Origin: Syntrophaceae bacterium
GTDB taxonomy: Bacteria; Desulfobacterota; Syntrophia; Syntrophales; UBA5619
Direction of reading: 5' to 3'
DNA: 8,961 bases
Assembly: GCA_023249795.1 (NCBI GenBank)
Contig: JAHFBU010000051.1
Coordinates: 1 to 8,961 of the forward strand
The position numbers were made by a program, and so were the translations under genes. The notes beneath the pieces were generated by a model that ran no database searches, was not told the DNA's origin, and was given only the letters and a program-made list of their open reading frames with translations. This document shows, piece by piece, positions 1 through 6,477 of the stretch; position 1 is the stretch's first letter, and each line of letters begins with the position of its first letter.

Positions 1-58
1 CGCCGGCGTTCTTGAAGGAAAGGAACCGAGGGCTGAGCAGAGCAATGAGTTCGTTCAA
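1..58 (-). CDS. Start of a probable ABC transporter permease gene (partial, runs off left edge)
   Basis: Only the first 19 codons are present, reading MNELIALLSPRFLSFKNAG if the TTG at 58-56 is taken as the start. The TTG overlaps the TGA stop of the ABC ATPase (57-55), giving a TTGA junction. A good Shine-Dalgarno sequence, AAGGAG, lies five bases before the TTG, inside the end of the ATPase gene, and this is the main support for the start. No ATG is available at this position on the minus strand. The short, partly hydrophobic N-terminus with basic residues just ahead of the expected first membrane segment fits an ABC-2 type membrane subunit, but that identity is inferred from position after an orphan ATPase rather than from any domain. 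It is the third gene of the minus-strand unit. Confidence 0.55.
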   Translation of the reverse strand, partial: MNELIALLSPRFLSFKNAG

Positions 59-786
59 ATCGTCTCCTTCCCGGTCAGCCGGAGGAACACCTCCTCCAGA
101 TCACCCTCCTTCAAAAGGGCCGTTCCCCGCAAATCGCCGGTGGTGCCCAAAGCAACCAGCCGCCCGCGATGGATAACTCCGATTCGGTCGCACAGGTCTT
201 CGGCGATCTCCAGGGTATGGGTTGACATGAATATCGTCGTCCCGCCCGCGGCCAACTGTCGGAGAAGATCCTTGACCATCCTTATCCCGGCGGGATCGAG
301 ACCGACCATCGGTTCATCGACGATGATGACCCGGGGCTCGTGGAGCAGGGCCGATGCGATGATCAACCTCTGTTTCATACCGTGGGAGTAGGCCTCGATC
401 AGATGATCTCCCCAGTCATACAGCGAAAACTGGATCAAGAGTTTGTCTGCCTTTTGACGGAAGAGTCCGTTTCCGAAGCCGTAGAGATCGGCAATAAAGC
501 GCATGAACTCCATGCCGGTCAATTTCTCATAGAGAAAGGGACGGTCGGGAATGAAACCGATGATCCGCTTGGCCGCCTCCGGGTCCGTGGCCATCGGGAT
601 GCCATCGATCCGGACGGCCCCCGCCGTTGGCCCCAGGACACCGGCCATCATGCGGATCGTCGTGGTTTTTCCCGCGCCGTTGGGTCCGATGAAGCCAAAG
701 ATTTCCCCCGCCTCCACGCGAAGATTCAAGTGGTCCACCGCCAGAGTACTTCCATACTGTTTGGTCAAGTCGGTCAATTCGATCAT
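55..786 (-). CDS. ABC transporter ATP-binding protein (ABC-2/CcmA-like exporter ATPase)
   Basis: This 243-residue protein is a complete, single-domain ABC ATPase that would power an integral membrane partner by ATP hydrolysis at the cytoplasmic face. Visible motifs in order are Walker A GPNGAGKT (34-41), an IGFIPD segment (76-81) at the Q-loop, a divergent signature YSHGMKQR (133-140) in place of LSGGQ, Walker B VIIVDEP (153-159), the D-loop GLDP (162-165) and the H-loop His190. Asp81 sits where Gln is usual; related exporter ATPases often vary there. The ATG at 786-784 overlaps the transglutaminase stop as ATGA, and GGAG lies eight bases upstream, so the start is well supported. The order ATPase then permease, with coupled starts, points to a two-component exporter. 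Substrate is unknown. Family assignment is secure. Confidence 0.93.
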   Translation of the reverse strand: MIELTDLTKQYGSTLAVDHLNLRVEAGEIFGFIGPNGAGKTTTIRMMAGVLGPTAGAVRIDGIPMATDPEAAKRIIGFIPDRPFLYEKLTGMEFMRFIADLYGFGNGLFRQKADKLLIQFSLYDWGDHLIEAYSHGMKQRLIIASALLHEPRVIIVDEPMVGLDPAGIRMVKDLLRQLAAGGTTIFMSTHTLEIAEDLCDRIGVIHRGRLVALGTTGDLRGTALLKEGDLEEVFLRLTGKETI

Positions 787-2276
787 CGTTCCATCTCCAG
801 AATATCCAGCTTTAACCTGCCGATGAGGCCCGCCAGATCGAGCTGGCGATCGGCCTCACCGCGAACAAAACGGATGTGCGTCGCATCCGCCGGCAACTGT
901 CCAAGGACGGCGTCGGCCGTCACCCAGCCTCCCCGGTCTCTGAGGAAGAGAATGTTCCAGGCATGATAAAAGAAACGGCCGCGCATATACACCACGCCCG
1001 CCTCCACCTCGGCTGGAATTCCCGCGGCACGCGCCAGAGCCGCCAGGAGAACGGCATGCTCGTTGCAATCTCCAATCCGGTTTTCCAGCGTCTCCAGCGC
1101 GTTTGGAACCGAGAGAACCGGACGCTTCTCCAAGTTCTTGTATACCCAGGCAACAAGTTTACTCGCCTTCACGCCGTCCGCGCCTTCCGGTGCTTGTCCG
1201 ATAATTTCTGCCGCTTTCCGTCGGATCTTCGGGTGATCCGATTGAATAAAGGGCGAGGAATTTAGAAATGCCGAGAGGTCTCCGGCATCGGTTTTCAAAG
1301 GGGCGGAGGAGTCGGAAACGTCTTCGCGCCGGATTGTTAAAACACCTTTCTGATATATCTGACGGCCGCCATCAAGAAAAAAGGAACCCTCCGGAAGCCC
1401 TCCGATACGGACTTTGAGAACTTTCAGGGCCGCGGTATCCTCGATGATCCTTGACGAGGGGATGGCAGCGATTTCCGTCAGATCCGTACTGACGGCGCCT
1501 TCAAGTCCCGCCAGCGCTTCCTCCCGAGTCACCCTCACCATGGCGATTCCCAGCATCCCCTCTTCCCTGAGCACCGATCCATCCTGATCGACCCAGGCGA
1601 TTTGTTTCATCCCGGCGAGTTCCACCGATAGCTTTCGAGCCTGGCGGCTTTTCCCCATGATCGTCAAAGGTTCTTCACCCAGGAAGGTTACGCGCACCGG
1701 TCTCTGCCCGAGCGACGCCGGATCGAAAACCGGAAAAGTTTGCCCCTCCCCCGCCCTGAGTCCCGACGTTCCCACAGATTCCAGGATACCCCCGCCCAGA
1801 TAGGGCCGATCCGAAAGGGTGATGACGCTGACCCTCTCTTCGCCCGGCCCGCCGATACGCACGGTCAGCTTCTTCCCTTCGACCGTACCCCGTGCCGTGA
1901 ATTTGAAAAGATTCGACTCGAGATCGAATCGAAAATTGGAGAGTGTCCGATCGGGCTTCAGCTCCGCCACCGTGCGGACGATCAAAGGTTGGACAATCCC
2001 CATCGTATTGATCCGCATGAAGATATTTTCAGAAAAGCGAAAGCCGTTTTCAAATCTGGCGTAGGTCCGCTGCGTATAGCCGATCTTCTTTCCACCTTGG
2101 GTGATGTTCATCCAGGTTTCTCCGACGGGAACACCAACCTGAATGGGGGTGATCGTTTCGCCAGCGCCAAAAAAATGTTTCGCCGAAATCCCCAGGCGAA
2201 AGATCAATAGAATACAAAAAAGGAGAATCGCTCCCCCTCCTGTAAGCCAGTGCCACTGCTTCTTCATTCCGGTCAT
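783..2276 (-). CDS. Membrane-anchored transglutaminase-like domain protein
   Basis: With the ATG at 2276 the product has 497 residues. Residues about 10-31 are a hydrophobic segment after basic residues (MKK), so the protein is probably tethered to the inner membrane with its bulk in the periplasm. Residues about 45-280 look beta-rich and I do not recognise a named domain there. The C-terminal part (about 365-470) is a transglutaminase-like core with the full triad: Cys404 in GDCNEH, His438 in YHAWN and Asp455 in TADAVLG. Such domains act as cysteine proteases or amide-transferring enzymes; the substrate here is unknown. The frame stays open for 82 more codons upstream, but that extension would overlap kdsD and lacks a natural N-terminus, so I chose the ATG just before the membrane segment; an ATG three codons later is also possible. 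A weak AAGG precedes the chosen start. The stop overlaps the ABC ATPase start by four bases. Confidence 0.85.
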   Translation of the reverse strand: MTGMKKQWHWLTGGGAILLFCILLIFRLGISAKHFFGAGETITPIQVGVPVGETWMNITQGGKKIGYTQRTYARFENGFRFSENIFMRINTMGIVQPLIVRTVAELKPDRTLSNFRFDLESNLFKFTARGTVEGKKLTVRIGGPGEERVSVITLSDRPYLGGGILESVGTSGLRAGEGQTFPVFDPASLGQRPVRVTFLGEEPLTIMGKSRQARKLSVELAGMKQIAWVDQDGSVLREEGMLGIAMVRVTREEALAGLEGAVSTDLTEIAAIPSSRIIEDTAALKVLKVRIGGLPEGSFFLDGGRQIYQKGVLTIRREDVSDSSAPLKTDAGDLSAFLNSSPFIQSDHPKIRRKAAEIIGQAPEGADGVKASKLVAWVYKNLEKRPVLSVPNALETLENRIGDCNEHAVLLAALARAAGIPAEVEAGVVYMRGRFFYHAWNILFLRDRGGWVTADAVLGQLPADATHIRFVRGEADRQLDLAGLIGRLKLDILEMER

Positions 2277-2477
2277 CGTTTGCCGCCTTGAATTCGATTT
2301 CCGCCGATATGTAACTTCACCGGGTAGATTATAGGGAATGGCCGATGCGGTGTCAATGCACATGCAGCCAAAATCCGTCTTGTCATGGATAAAAATATCT
2401 GATAGCTTCGTTGTCACAATACTATTGCATGCAATCGAAAGATATTGAAGATTTGAATCGGCAAAAGGGGCTCCAGC
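2277..2477. promoter_or_regulatory. Divergent intergenic region between the transglutaminase unit and kdsD
   Basis: These 201 bp separate two divergently transcribed genes, so both promoters should lie here. The best guess for the plus strand is TTGTCA (2380-2385) and TAGCTT (2403-2408) with 17-bp spacing; the -10 is poor. The best guess for the minus strand is TTGTGA (2419-2414) and TATTTT (2397-2392) with 16-bp spacing. The two candidates overlap, which would link regulation of both units, but neither is strong. The stretch 2385-2460 is visibly more AT-rich than the flanking genes. No RNA gene or leader peptide was recognised. Confidence 0.35.
2424..2435. repeat. Perfect 12-bp palindrome in the divergent intergenic region
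   Basis: The sequence ATTGCATGCAAT is identical to its own reverse complement and the symmetry stops at the flanking bases. It lies 42 bp before the kdsD start, in the AT-rich part of the divergent region and just downstream of the candidate promoters. Its size suits a site for a dimeric DNA-binding protein, but no regulator gene is nearby and a single copy proves little. Confidence 0.35.
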
Positions 2478-3470
2478 ATGGATAAAGAGGGATCCATCAA
2501 ACAGGCGAAGGAGGTGCTTCAACTCGAAGCAGAAAGCATCCTTCGTCTCATTGACCGGGTGGGAGAGGAATTTTCCCAGGCGGTCGAACTGATTTATGGT
2601 TGCAAGGGGCGCGTGATCGTCGCCGGAATCGGCAAATCGGGCCTAATCGGGCGCAAGATAGTCGCGACGCTTACCAGCACCGGGACGCAGGCCCTTTTTC
2701 TGCATCCCGTGGAGGGGCTCCACGGAGACTTGGGGATTGTCGCCAAAGACGATGTCCTGCTTGCCATCTCCCATAGTGGAGAAACGATCGAACTGAATAT
2801 GATCGTTGACAGCATCCGCGCCATCGGCGTGCCGCGTATCGCCTTCACCGGGAAACTCACATCAACGCTGGCACGGACCTGTGACATCGTGATTGATGTC
2901 GGAGTGGACCGAGAGGCTTGTCCCTTCGGGCTCGCACCAACATCAAGCTCAACCGCCGCGCTGGCGATGGGGGATGCTCTCGCTGTCGCCCTGATCCATC
3001 GGAAAAATTTTCAGGAAAGTGATTTTTTTAAATTTCATCCGGGCGGCAGTCTCGGAACCAGACTCAGGTCCAAGGTCCGCGATGTTATGATCAGCGGTGC
3101 GGCTGTCCCGCGTGTCTATGAAGGGACGCTCATTCTGGAGGTGATCCGGGAGATGGACGAAAAAAACAAAGGGTTCGTTCTTGTTGTGGATCGCAAGGAG
3201 AGCCTGCTGGGCATCCTGACCGACGGGGATGTCCGGCGTCTTGTTCGCCGTGAGAAGAATTTTCTGGATCAGAAAATCGATCCCTTTATGACCCGGAATC
3301 CTAAAACGATCCGTGAAGAGATCTCTGTCGCGCAGGCCATCGAATTTATGCAGCGGGAGGAGATCACCACGCTTGTCGTGACCGATGAAGCGGCCCGTTT
3401 GAGAGGCTATATCCACCTTCACGATATCCTGGGCCGGGGAGGCACCCTGAAAATGACGCTATCGGAATAG
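2478..3470 (+). CDS. kdsD: Arabinose-5-phosphate isomerase, KpsF/GutQ/KdsD family
   Basis: The enzyme interconverts D-ribulose 5-phosphate and D-arabinose 5-phosphate, the first step towards Kdo for lipopolysaccharide or capsule, in the cytoplasm. The 330-residue length matches the family (E. coli KdsD is 328). An N-terminal SIS domain (about 40-185) carries GIGKSGLIGRK (50-60), SHSGET (98-103), DREACPFGLAPTSS (144-157) and FHPGGSLG (186-193). By alignment from memory to E. coli KdsD, the active-site residues Lys59, Glu111, Glu152 and His193 correspond to Lys53, Glu105, Glu146 and His187, all conserved. Two CBS domains follow (about 205-265 and 270-325). The ATG at 2478 has AGGGG eight bases upstream. 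No other Kdo gene lies in the window, and the paralogue names kpsF and gutQ cannot be excluded. Confidence 0.93.
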   Translation: MDKEGSIKQAKEVLQLEAESILRLIDRVGEEFSQAVELIYGCKGRVIVAGIGKSGLIGRKIVATLTSTGTQALFLHPVEGLHGDLGIVAKDDVLLAISHSGETIELNMIVDSIRAIGVPRIAFTGKLTSTLARTCDIVIDVGVDREACPFGLAPTSSSTAALAMGDALAVALIHRKNFQESDFFKFHPGGSLGTRLRSKVRDVMISGAAVPRVYEGTLILEVIREMDEKNKGFVLVVDRKESLLGILTDGDVRRLVRREKNFLDQKIDPFMTRNPKTIREEISVAQAIEFMQREEITTLVVTDEAARLRGYIHLHDILGRGGTLKMTLSE

Positions 3471-3510
3471 GATATCCTTGCCATTACCCTCCGTCCCTCA
3501 ATCCGACAGC

Positions 3511-3531
3511 AACGCAGATAACGGCAGATAA
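3511..3531 (+). repeat. Tandem 10-bp repeat upstream of the ppk1 promoter
   Basis: The octamer GCAGATAA occurs at 3514-3521 and again at 3524-3531, exactly one helical turn apart and ending four bases before the -35 box. This placement is typical of activator sites that contact RNA polymerase from the same face of DNA. It resembles the logic of a Pho box, which uses 11-bp spaced repeats, but neither the sequence nor the spacing matches the enterobacterial consensus. No regulator can be named. Confidence 0.5.
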
Positions 3532-3534
3532 TCC

Positions 3535-3563
3535 TTGACACAAAGTGGTCGTCTCCTTATAGT
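3535..3563 (+). promoter_or_regulatory. Sigma-70-type promoter of the ppk1 operon
   Basis: A perfect -35 hexamer TTGACA (3535-3540) and a five-of-six -10 hexamer TATAGT (3558-3563) are separated by the optimal 17 bp. Transcription should begin near 3570, leaving a leader of about 90 bases before ppk1. It is by far the best promoter match in the window and is correctly placed and oriented for the four-gene operon. Confidence 0.75.
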
Positions 3564-3661
3564 CGAAGCGGGAAAGGACATTTAAATTCAGTAAATTGGC
3601 AAAGCCTTCGGCATTTGAACAGAAGAACAACCGCATACCCTAAAACAAGGCGAAAGCAACA

Positions 3662-5836
3662 ATGGATTGTAACCCGAAAGGTCCTTCCTTGCTGTTGAAC
3701 CGAGAACTTTCCTGGCTCGAATTCAATCGCCGGGTGCTCGAAGAAGCAGAGGACCCGGAAACCCCCGCCCTCGAGAAACTTAAATTCATCTCTATTTTCA
3801 GTTCAAACCTCGACGAATTCTTTCAGACCCGCGTTGGTGCCCTCGCTCGATTGGTTCAGGCGGGTGTGATTGATCCCGACCAAAGCGGTATGCTCCCCAA
3901 GCAGCAGATCGATGCAATCGCCGAGAAAGCCCGCCTATACGTGGCCCAGCAATACCAATGCTGGCAAGAGACGGTCCTCCCCTTACTCAAGAAGGCGGGG
4001 ATCGAAATCCATACGGTCGATTCGCTGGATAAAAAAGAGACACAGAGGCTCAACAGCCACTTTGAAAACCAAGTTTTTCCCATCCTGACACCGCTTGCGG
4101 TCGACGCCGGCCACCCCTTTCCATTCTTAGGCAACTTGCGGTTGAACCTTATGGTCATGTTCAAGGAATCGCCGACAGATACATGGGCACAGCCGTACGC
4201 ATTTGTCGAAGCGCCTTCGGTGCTTCAGCGCTTGATCCGGGTCATGGAGGACAAGGGCGAGAACGAGCACCACTTCGTTCTGTTGGAGGATTTGATCCGG
4301 TCGAGCATCGGCAGTCTTTTTCCTGGAATGAAAATCGCGAACTGCGTTCCCTTCCGCGTGACCCGCAACCAGGACTACGATCTCCACGAGGATACGGTGC
4401 TGGACCTGCTGAAGTCCGTCGAGGCGGAACTCAAGGACCGTTCCAACAAAATTGCCGTCCGACTCGAAGTCAAAGAGGGCATCCCGAAAAAAATGCTGCA
4501 AATCCTCTGCAAACACCTGGAAATGGATGAGACGAATGTCTATCATATTTCTGGTCCGCTCAACCTTTGCGGTCTTCTACCGCTCTACGATTTGCCGGTT
4601 GCTCCCGTTCATCGGGACGAACCGTTCAATCCGCGTATACCGAAGCGTCTTGCCAAGCAAACTGACATCTTCAACGTCATACGGGAAGGAGACATCCTGA
4701 TTCACCACCCCTATGATTCGTTCGCCGTGGTCGTGGACTTCATCAACAGCGCCGCGGAAGATCCGGATGTCATGGCGATCAAACAGACGCTTTACCGGAT
4801 CGATCGGGATTCACCGATTGTCGAGGCCCTCTGCCGCGCGGCGGAGAACGGCAAACAGGTTACCGCCGTCGTCGAGATCAAGGCGCGTTTCGATGAAGAG
4901 AAGAATATCGATTTTGCGCACCAAATGGTTCAGGCTGGAATCAATCCCGTGTATGGCTTTGTAAAGTGGAAAATCCATTGCAAGGCGATACTGGTCGTTC
5001 GGCGCGAGGGGAAACAGCTGCGCCGCTATGTCCACCTCTCCACGGGAAACTACAACTCCGTAACCGCCCAGACCTATACGGACGTCGGACTGATGACCGC
5101 CGATCCCGCGATCGGCAACGACGTTTCCTCTCTCTTCAATGTGATCACCGGCTTCAACTCCTGGACGGGCGGTGATATGCTCAAACCGGAGAACATCGAA
5201 TCGCGCTTCAAGAAGATCATCCTTGCTCCCGTCAATATTCAGGATCGCATCATCGCGCTCATCGATCGGGAGATCAAGAAATCGTCCCCGAAGAAGCCGG
5301 GCCGGATCATAGCCAAAATGAACGCCCTCATCGATGAGCGCACGATTCGCGCCCTTTACCGGGCCTCGCAGGCCGGCGTCCGGATCGATCTCATCGTGCG
5401 AGGTATCTGTTGTCTGCGCCCGGGCGTTCCCGGCGTCAGCGACAACATCCGCGTCCGGAGCATTCTCGACCGATTCCTTGAACATTCGCGCATATACTAT
5501 TTCCACAACGGCGGTGAGCCGGAGATCTATTCTGGAAGCGCCGACTGGATGCCGCGCAACTTTAAAAAGCGGGCCGAAATCCTCTACCCGATCCGAGACC
5601 AGGCATTGAAAACCAGGATCATCAACGAAATCCTTATGACCTACCTGACAGACAATGTAAAAGCGAGACTGATGCAATCCGACGGCAGCTACCAGCGGGT
5701 CAAGTGCGATCCGAACGATAAATCGGTGCGAAGCCAGAGCGCGCTCATTGCGATCGCAAGAAAGGGCGGCGTCAAATCGCCGCCGTACTGTCAACTCGTC
5801 CGTCAGATCGGCAAGAAGAAAGGAAAGAAGAAATGA
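3662..5836 (+). CDS. ppk1: Polyphosphate kinase 1
   Basis: PPK1 reversibly transfers the gamma phosphate of ATP to growing inorganic polyphosphate. The 724-residue product is full length (E. coli 688). It opens with the family N-terminal block LNRELSWLEFNRRVLEEA and SSNLDEFFQTRVG (47-59), followed by the middle region and two phospholipase-D-like C-terminal domains. The autophosphorylated histidine, E. coli His435, corresponds to His439 in KIHCKAIL; the second essential histidine, E. coli His454, corresponds to His458 in YVHLSTGNYN, with the same 19-residue gap. FLEHSRIYYF with His608 and SGSADWMPRNFKKR lie near the end. The tail is lysine-rich (GKKKGKKK), and the same purine-rich DNA doubles as ribosome-binding sequence for the next gene. 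Its start has only a weak AAGG eleven bases upstream. It is the first gene of the operon behind the 3535 promoter. Confidence 0.97.
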   Translation: MDCNPKGPSLLLNRELSWLEFNRRVLEEAEDPETPALEKLKFISIFSSNLDEFFQTRVGALARLVQAGVIDPDQSGMLPKQQIDAIAEKARLYVAQQYQCWQETVLPLLKKAGIEIHTVDSLDKKETQRLNSHFENQVFPILTPLAVDAGHPFPFLGNLRLNLMVMFKESPTDTWAQPYAFVEAPSVLQRLIRVMEDKGENEHHFVLLEDLIRSSIGSLFPGMKIANCVPFRVTRNQDYDLHEDTVLDLLKSVEAELKDRSNKIAVRLEVKEGIPKKMLQILCKHLEMDETNVYHISGPLNLCGLLPLYDLPVAPVHRDEPFNPRIPKRLAKQTDIFNVIREGDILIHHPYDSFAVVVDFINSAAEDPDVMAIKQTLYRIDRDSPIVEALCRAAENGKQVTAVVEIKARFDEEKNIDFAHQMVQAGINPVYGFVKWKIHCKAILVVRREGKQLRRYVHLSTGNYNSVTAQTYTDVGLMTADPAIGNDVSSLFNVITGFNSWTGGDMLKPENIESRFKKIILAPVNIQDRIIALIDREIKKSSPKKPGRIIAKMNALIDERTIRALYRASQAGVRIDLIVRGICCLRPGVPGVSDNIRVRSILDRFLEHSRIYYFHNGGEPEIYSGSADWMPRNFKKRAEILYPIRDQALKTRIINEILMTYLTDNVKARLMQSDGSYQRVKCDPNDKSVRSQSALIAIARKGGVKSPPYCQLVRQIGKKKGKKK

Positions 5837-6477
5837 TTCCCAAGACGAAAGCAAAACCGGCAACGAAGAGTCCTGTGAGGAAAGCGGTCGAAAATAACGC
5901 CGAGCCCATTGCCACGTCGAAGCGACTGGCCGATGCCAGCAACTCCGATCGGAATCACATGTCACATGTGACGCAACTCGCCCTTTCGCTTTTCGACAAG
6001 CTTGCAGATCTCCACGGCCTTGGGACCCGGGAGCGGCTTCTTCTCGAAATCTCGTCCATGCTTCACGATATCGGATGGTCGCGAACAACGGATGGCGGTC
6101 ATCACAAACACAGCCGGGACATGATCCTCGATGCCAAGTTGCCGGGACTTACGGAGGATGAACGCGCGATTTGCGCGCAGGTTGCCCGCTACCACAACAA
6201 AGCTGAACCGGACGCTTCGCGACACAAAGGATTTGCCGCCCTGAAAAAGAAAGAGCGTTTTCTGGTCTGCTGGCTTGCCGGGATCCTGCGCGTGGCCGAC
6301 GGACTGGACTGCACGCACCGATGTGCGATCCGGATTGCGGGATGTGACCTCGAAAAAAAGCACCTGACGATTTCGCTTGCATCCCGACGTGAATCCACCG
6401 CTGAAATCATGGGCGCAAAGAAAAAATCTAAGCTTCTTGGACGCATGGTTGATCGCGAACTGGTCTTTCGGGCATGA
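5833..6477 (+). CDS. Stand-alone HD-domain protein related to the Ppx/GppA C-terminal region
   Basis: The 214-residue protein is an HD-superfamily domain resembling the C-terminal part of exopolyphosphatase/guanosine pentaphosphatase (Ppx/GppA), with no ASKHA catalytic domain upstream. Visible landmarks are His45 in MSHVTQLAL, LHGLGTRER (60-68), the HD pair His78-Asp79 in MLHDIG, GHHKHS (89-94), LPGL (103-106), ARYHNK (118-123) and RVADGLD (153-159) with Asp156. The order GHHKHS, LPG, RYH matches E. coli Ppx, where the HD position reads HE. The metal-binding set seems complete here, so phosphohydrolase activity is plausible, though the substrate is unknown. Residues 1-40 are basic and probably disordered. 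The ATG overlaps the ppk1 stop as ATGA, with AGGAAAG upstream, and the coupling supports a polyphosphate-related job. It is not a truncated ppx pseudogene by appearance, since start, ribosome site and ends are intact. Confidence 0.85.
   Translation: MIPKTKAKPATKSPVRKAVENNAEPIATSKRLADASNSDRNHMSHVTQLALSLFDKLADLHGLGTRERLLLEISSMLHDIGWSRTTDGGHHKHSRDMILDAKLPGLTEDERAICAQVARYHNKAEPDASRHKGFAALKKKERFLVCWLAGILRVADGLDCTHRCAIRIAGCDLEKKHLTISLASRRESTAEIMGAKKKSKLLGRMVDRELVFRA

Larger units (their letters stand above)
3471..3661 (+). other. Intergenic region and ppk1 leader
   Basis: This 191-bp gap holds a tandem repeat (3511-3531), a strong promoter (3535-3563) and an untranslated leader of roughly 90 bases before ppk1. 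No convincing terminator for kdsD is visible: the GGATATCC palindrome at the kdsD stop is too short and has no T-run, so some read-through from kdsD into ppk1 is possible. The leader holds small inverted repeats such as GCC-TTC-GGC (3604-3612) that are too short to call a structured element. Confidence 0.5.

Noticed and set aside
340..966. A 208-codon plus-strand open frame
   Set aside because: It runs antisense across the ABC ATPase and transglutaminase genes and has no recognisable motif.
2277..2522. An 82-codon upstream extension of the transglutaminase reading frame
   Set aside because: It would overlap the start of kdsD on the other strand, fills the intergenic region, and puts a long unrelated segment ahead of a clear N-terminal membrane anchor. 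The ATG at 2276 is the more natural start.
3470..3477. GGATATCC palindrome at the kdsD stop as a terminator
   Set aside because: It has no loop-forming length and no following T-run.
3511..3531. A canonical Pho box upstream of ppk1
   Set aside because: The repeats are spaced 10 bp rather than 11 and do not match the CTGTCAT half-site, so only a generic tandem repeat is reported.
4811..6088. A 425-codon open frame on the minus strand
   Set aside because: It lies antisense to ppk1 and the HD gene, both of which have unmistakable family motifs. Its translation shows no recognisable domain and it arises from codon bias of the plus-strand genes.
5833..6477. The HD gene as a ppx pseudogene fragment
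   Set aside because: It has its own start overlapping the ppk1 stop, a good ribosome site, an intact set of HD residues and a coupled downstream gene. Nothing upstream in the window resembles a decayed ASKHA domain.
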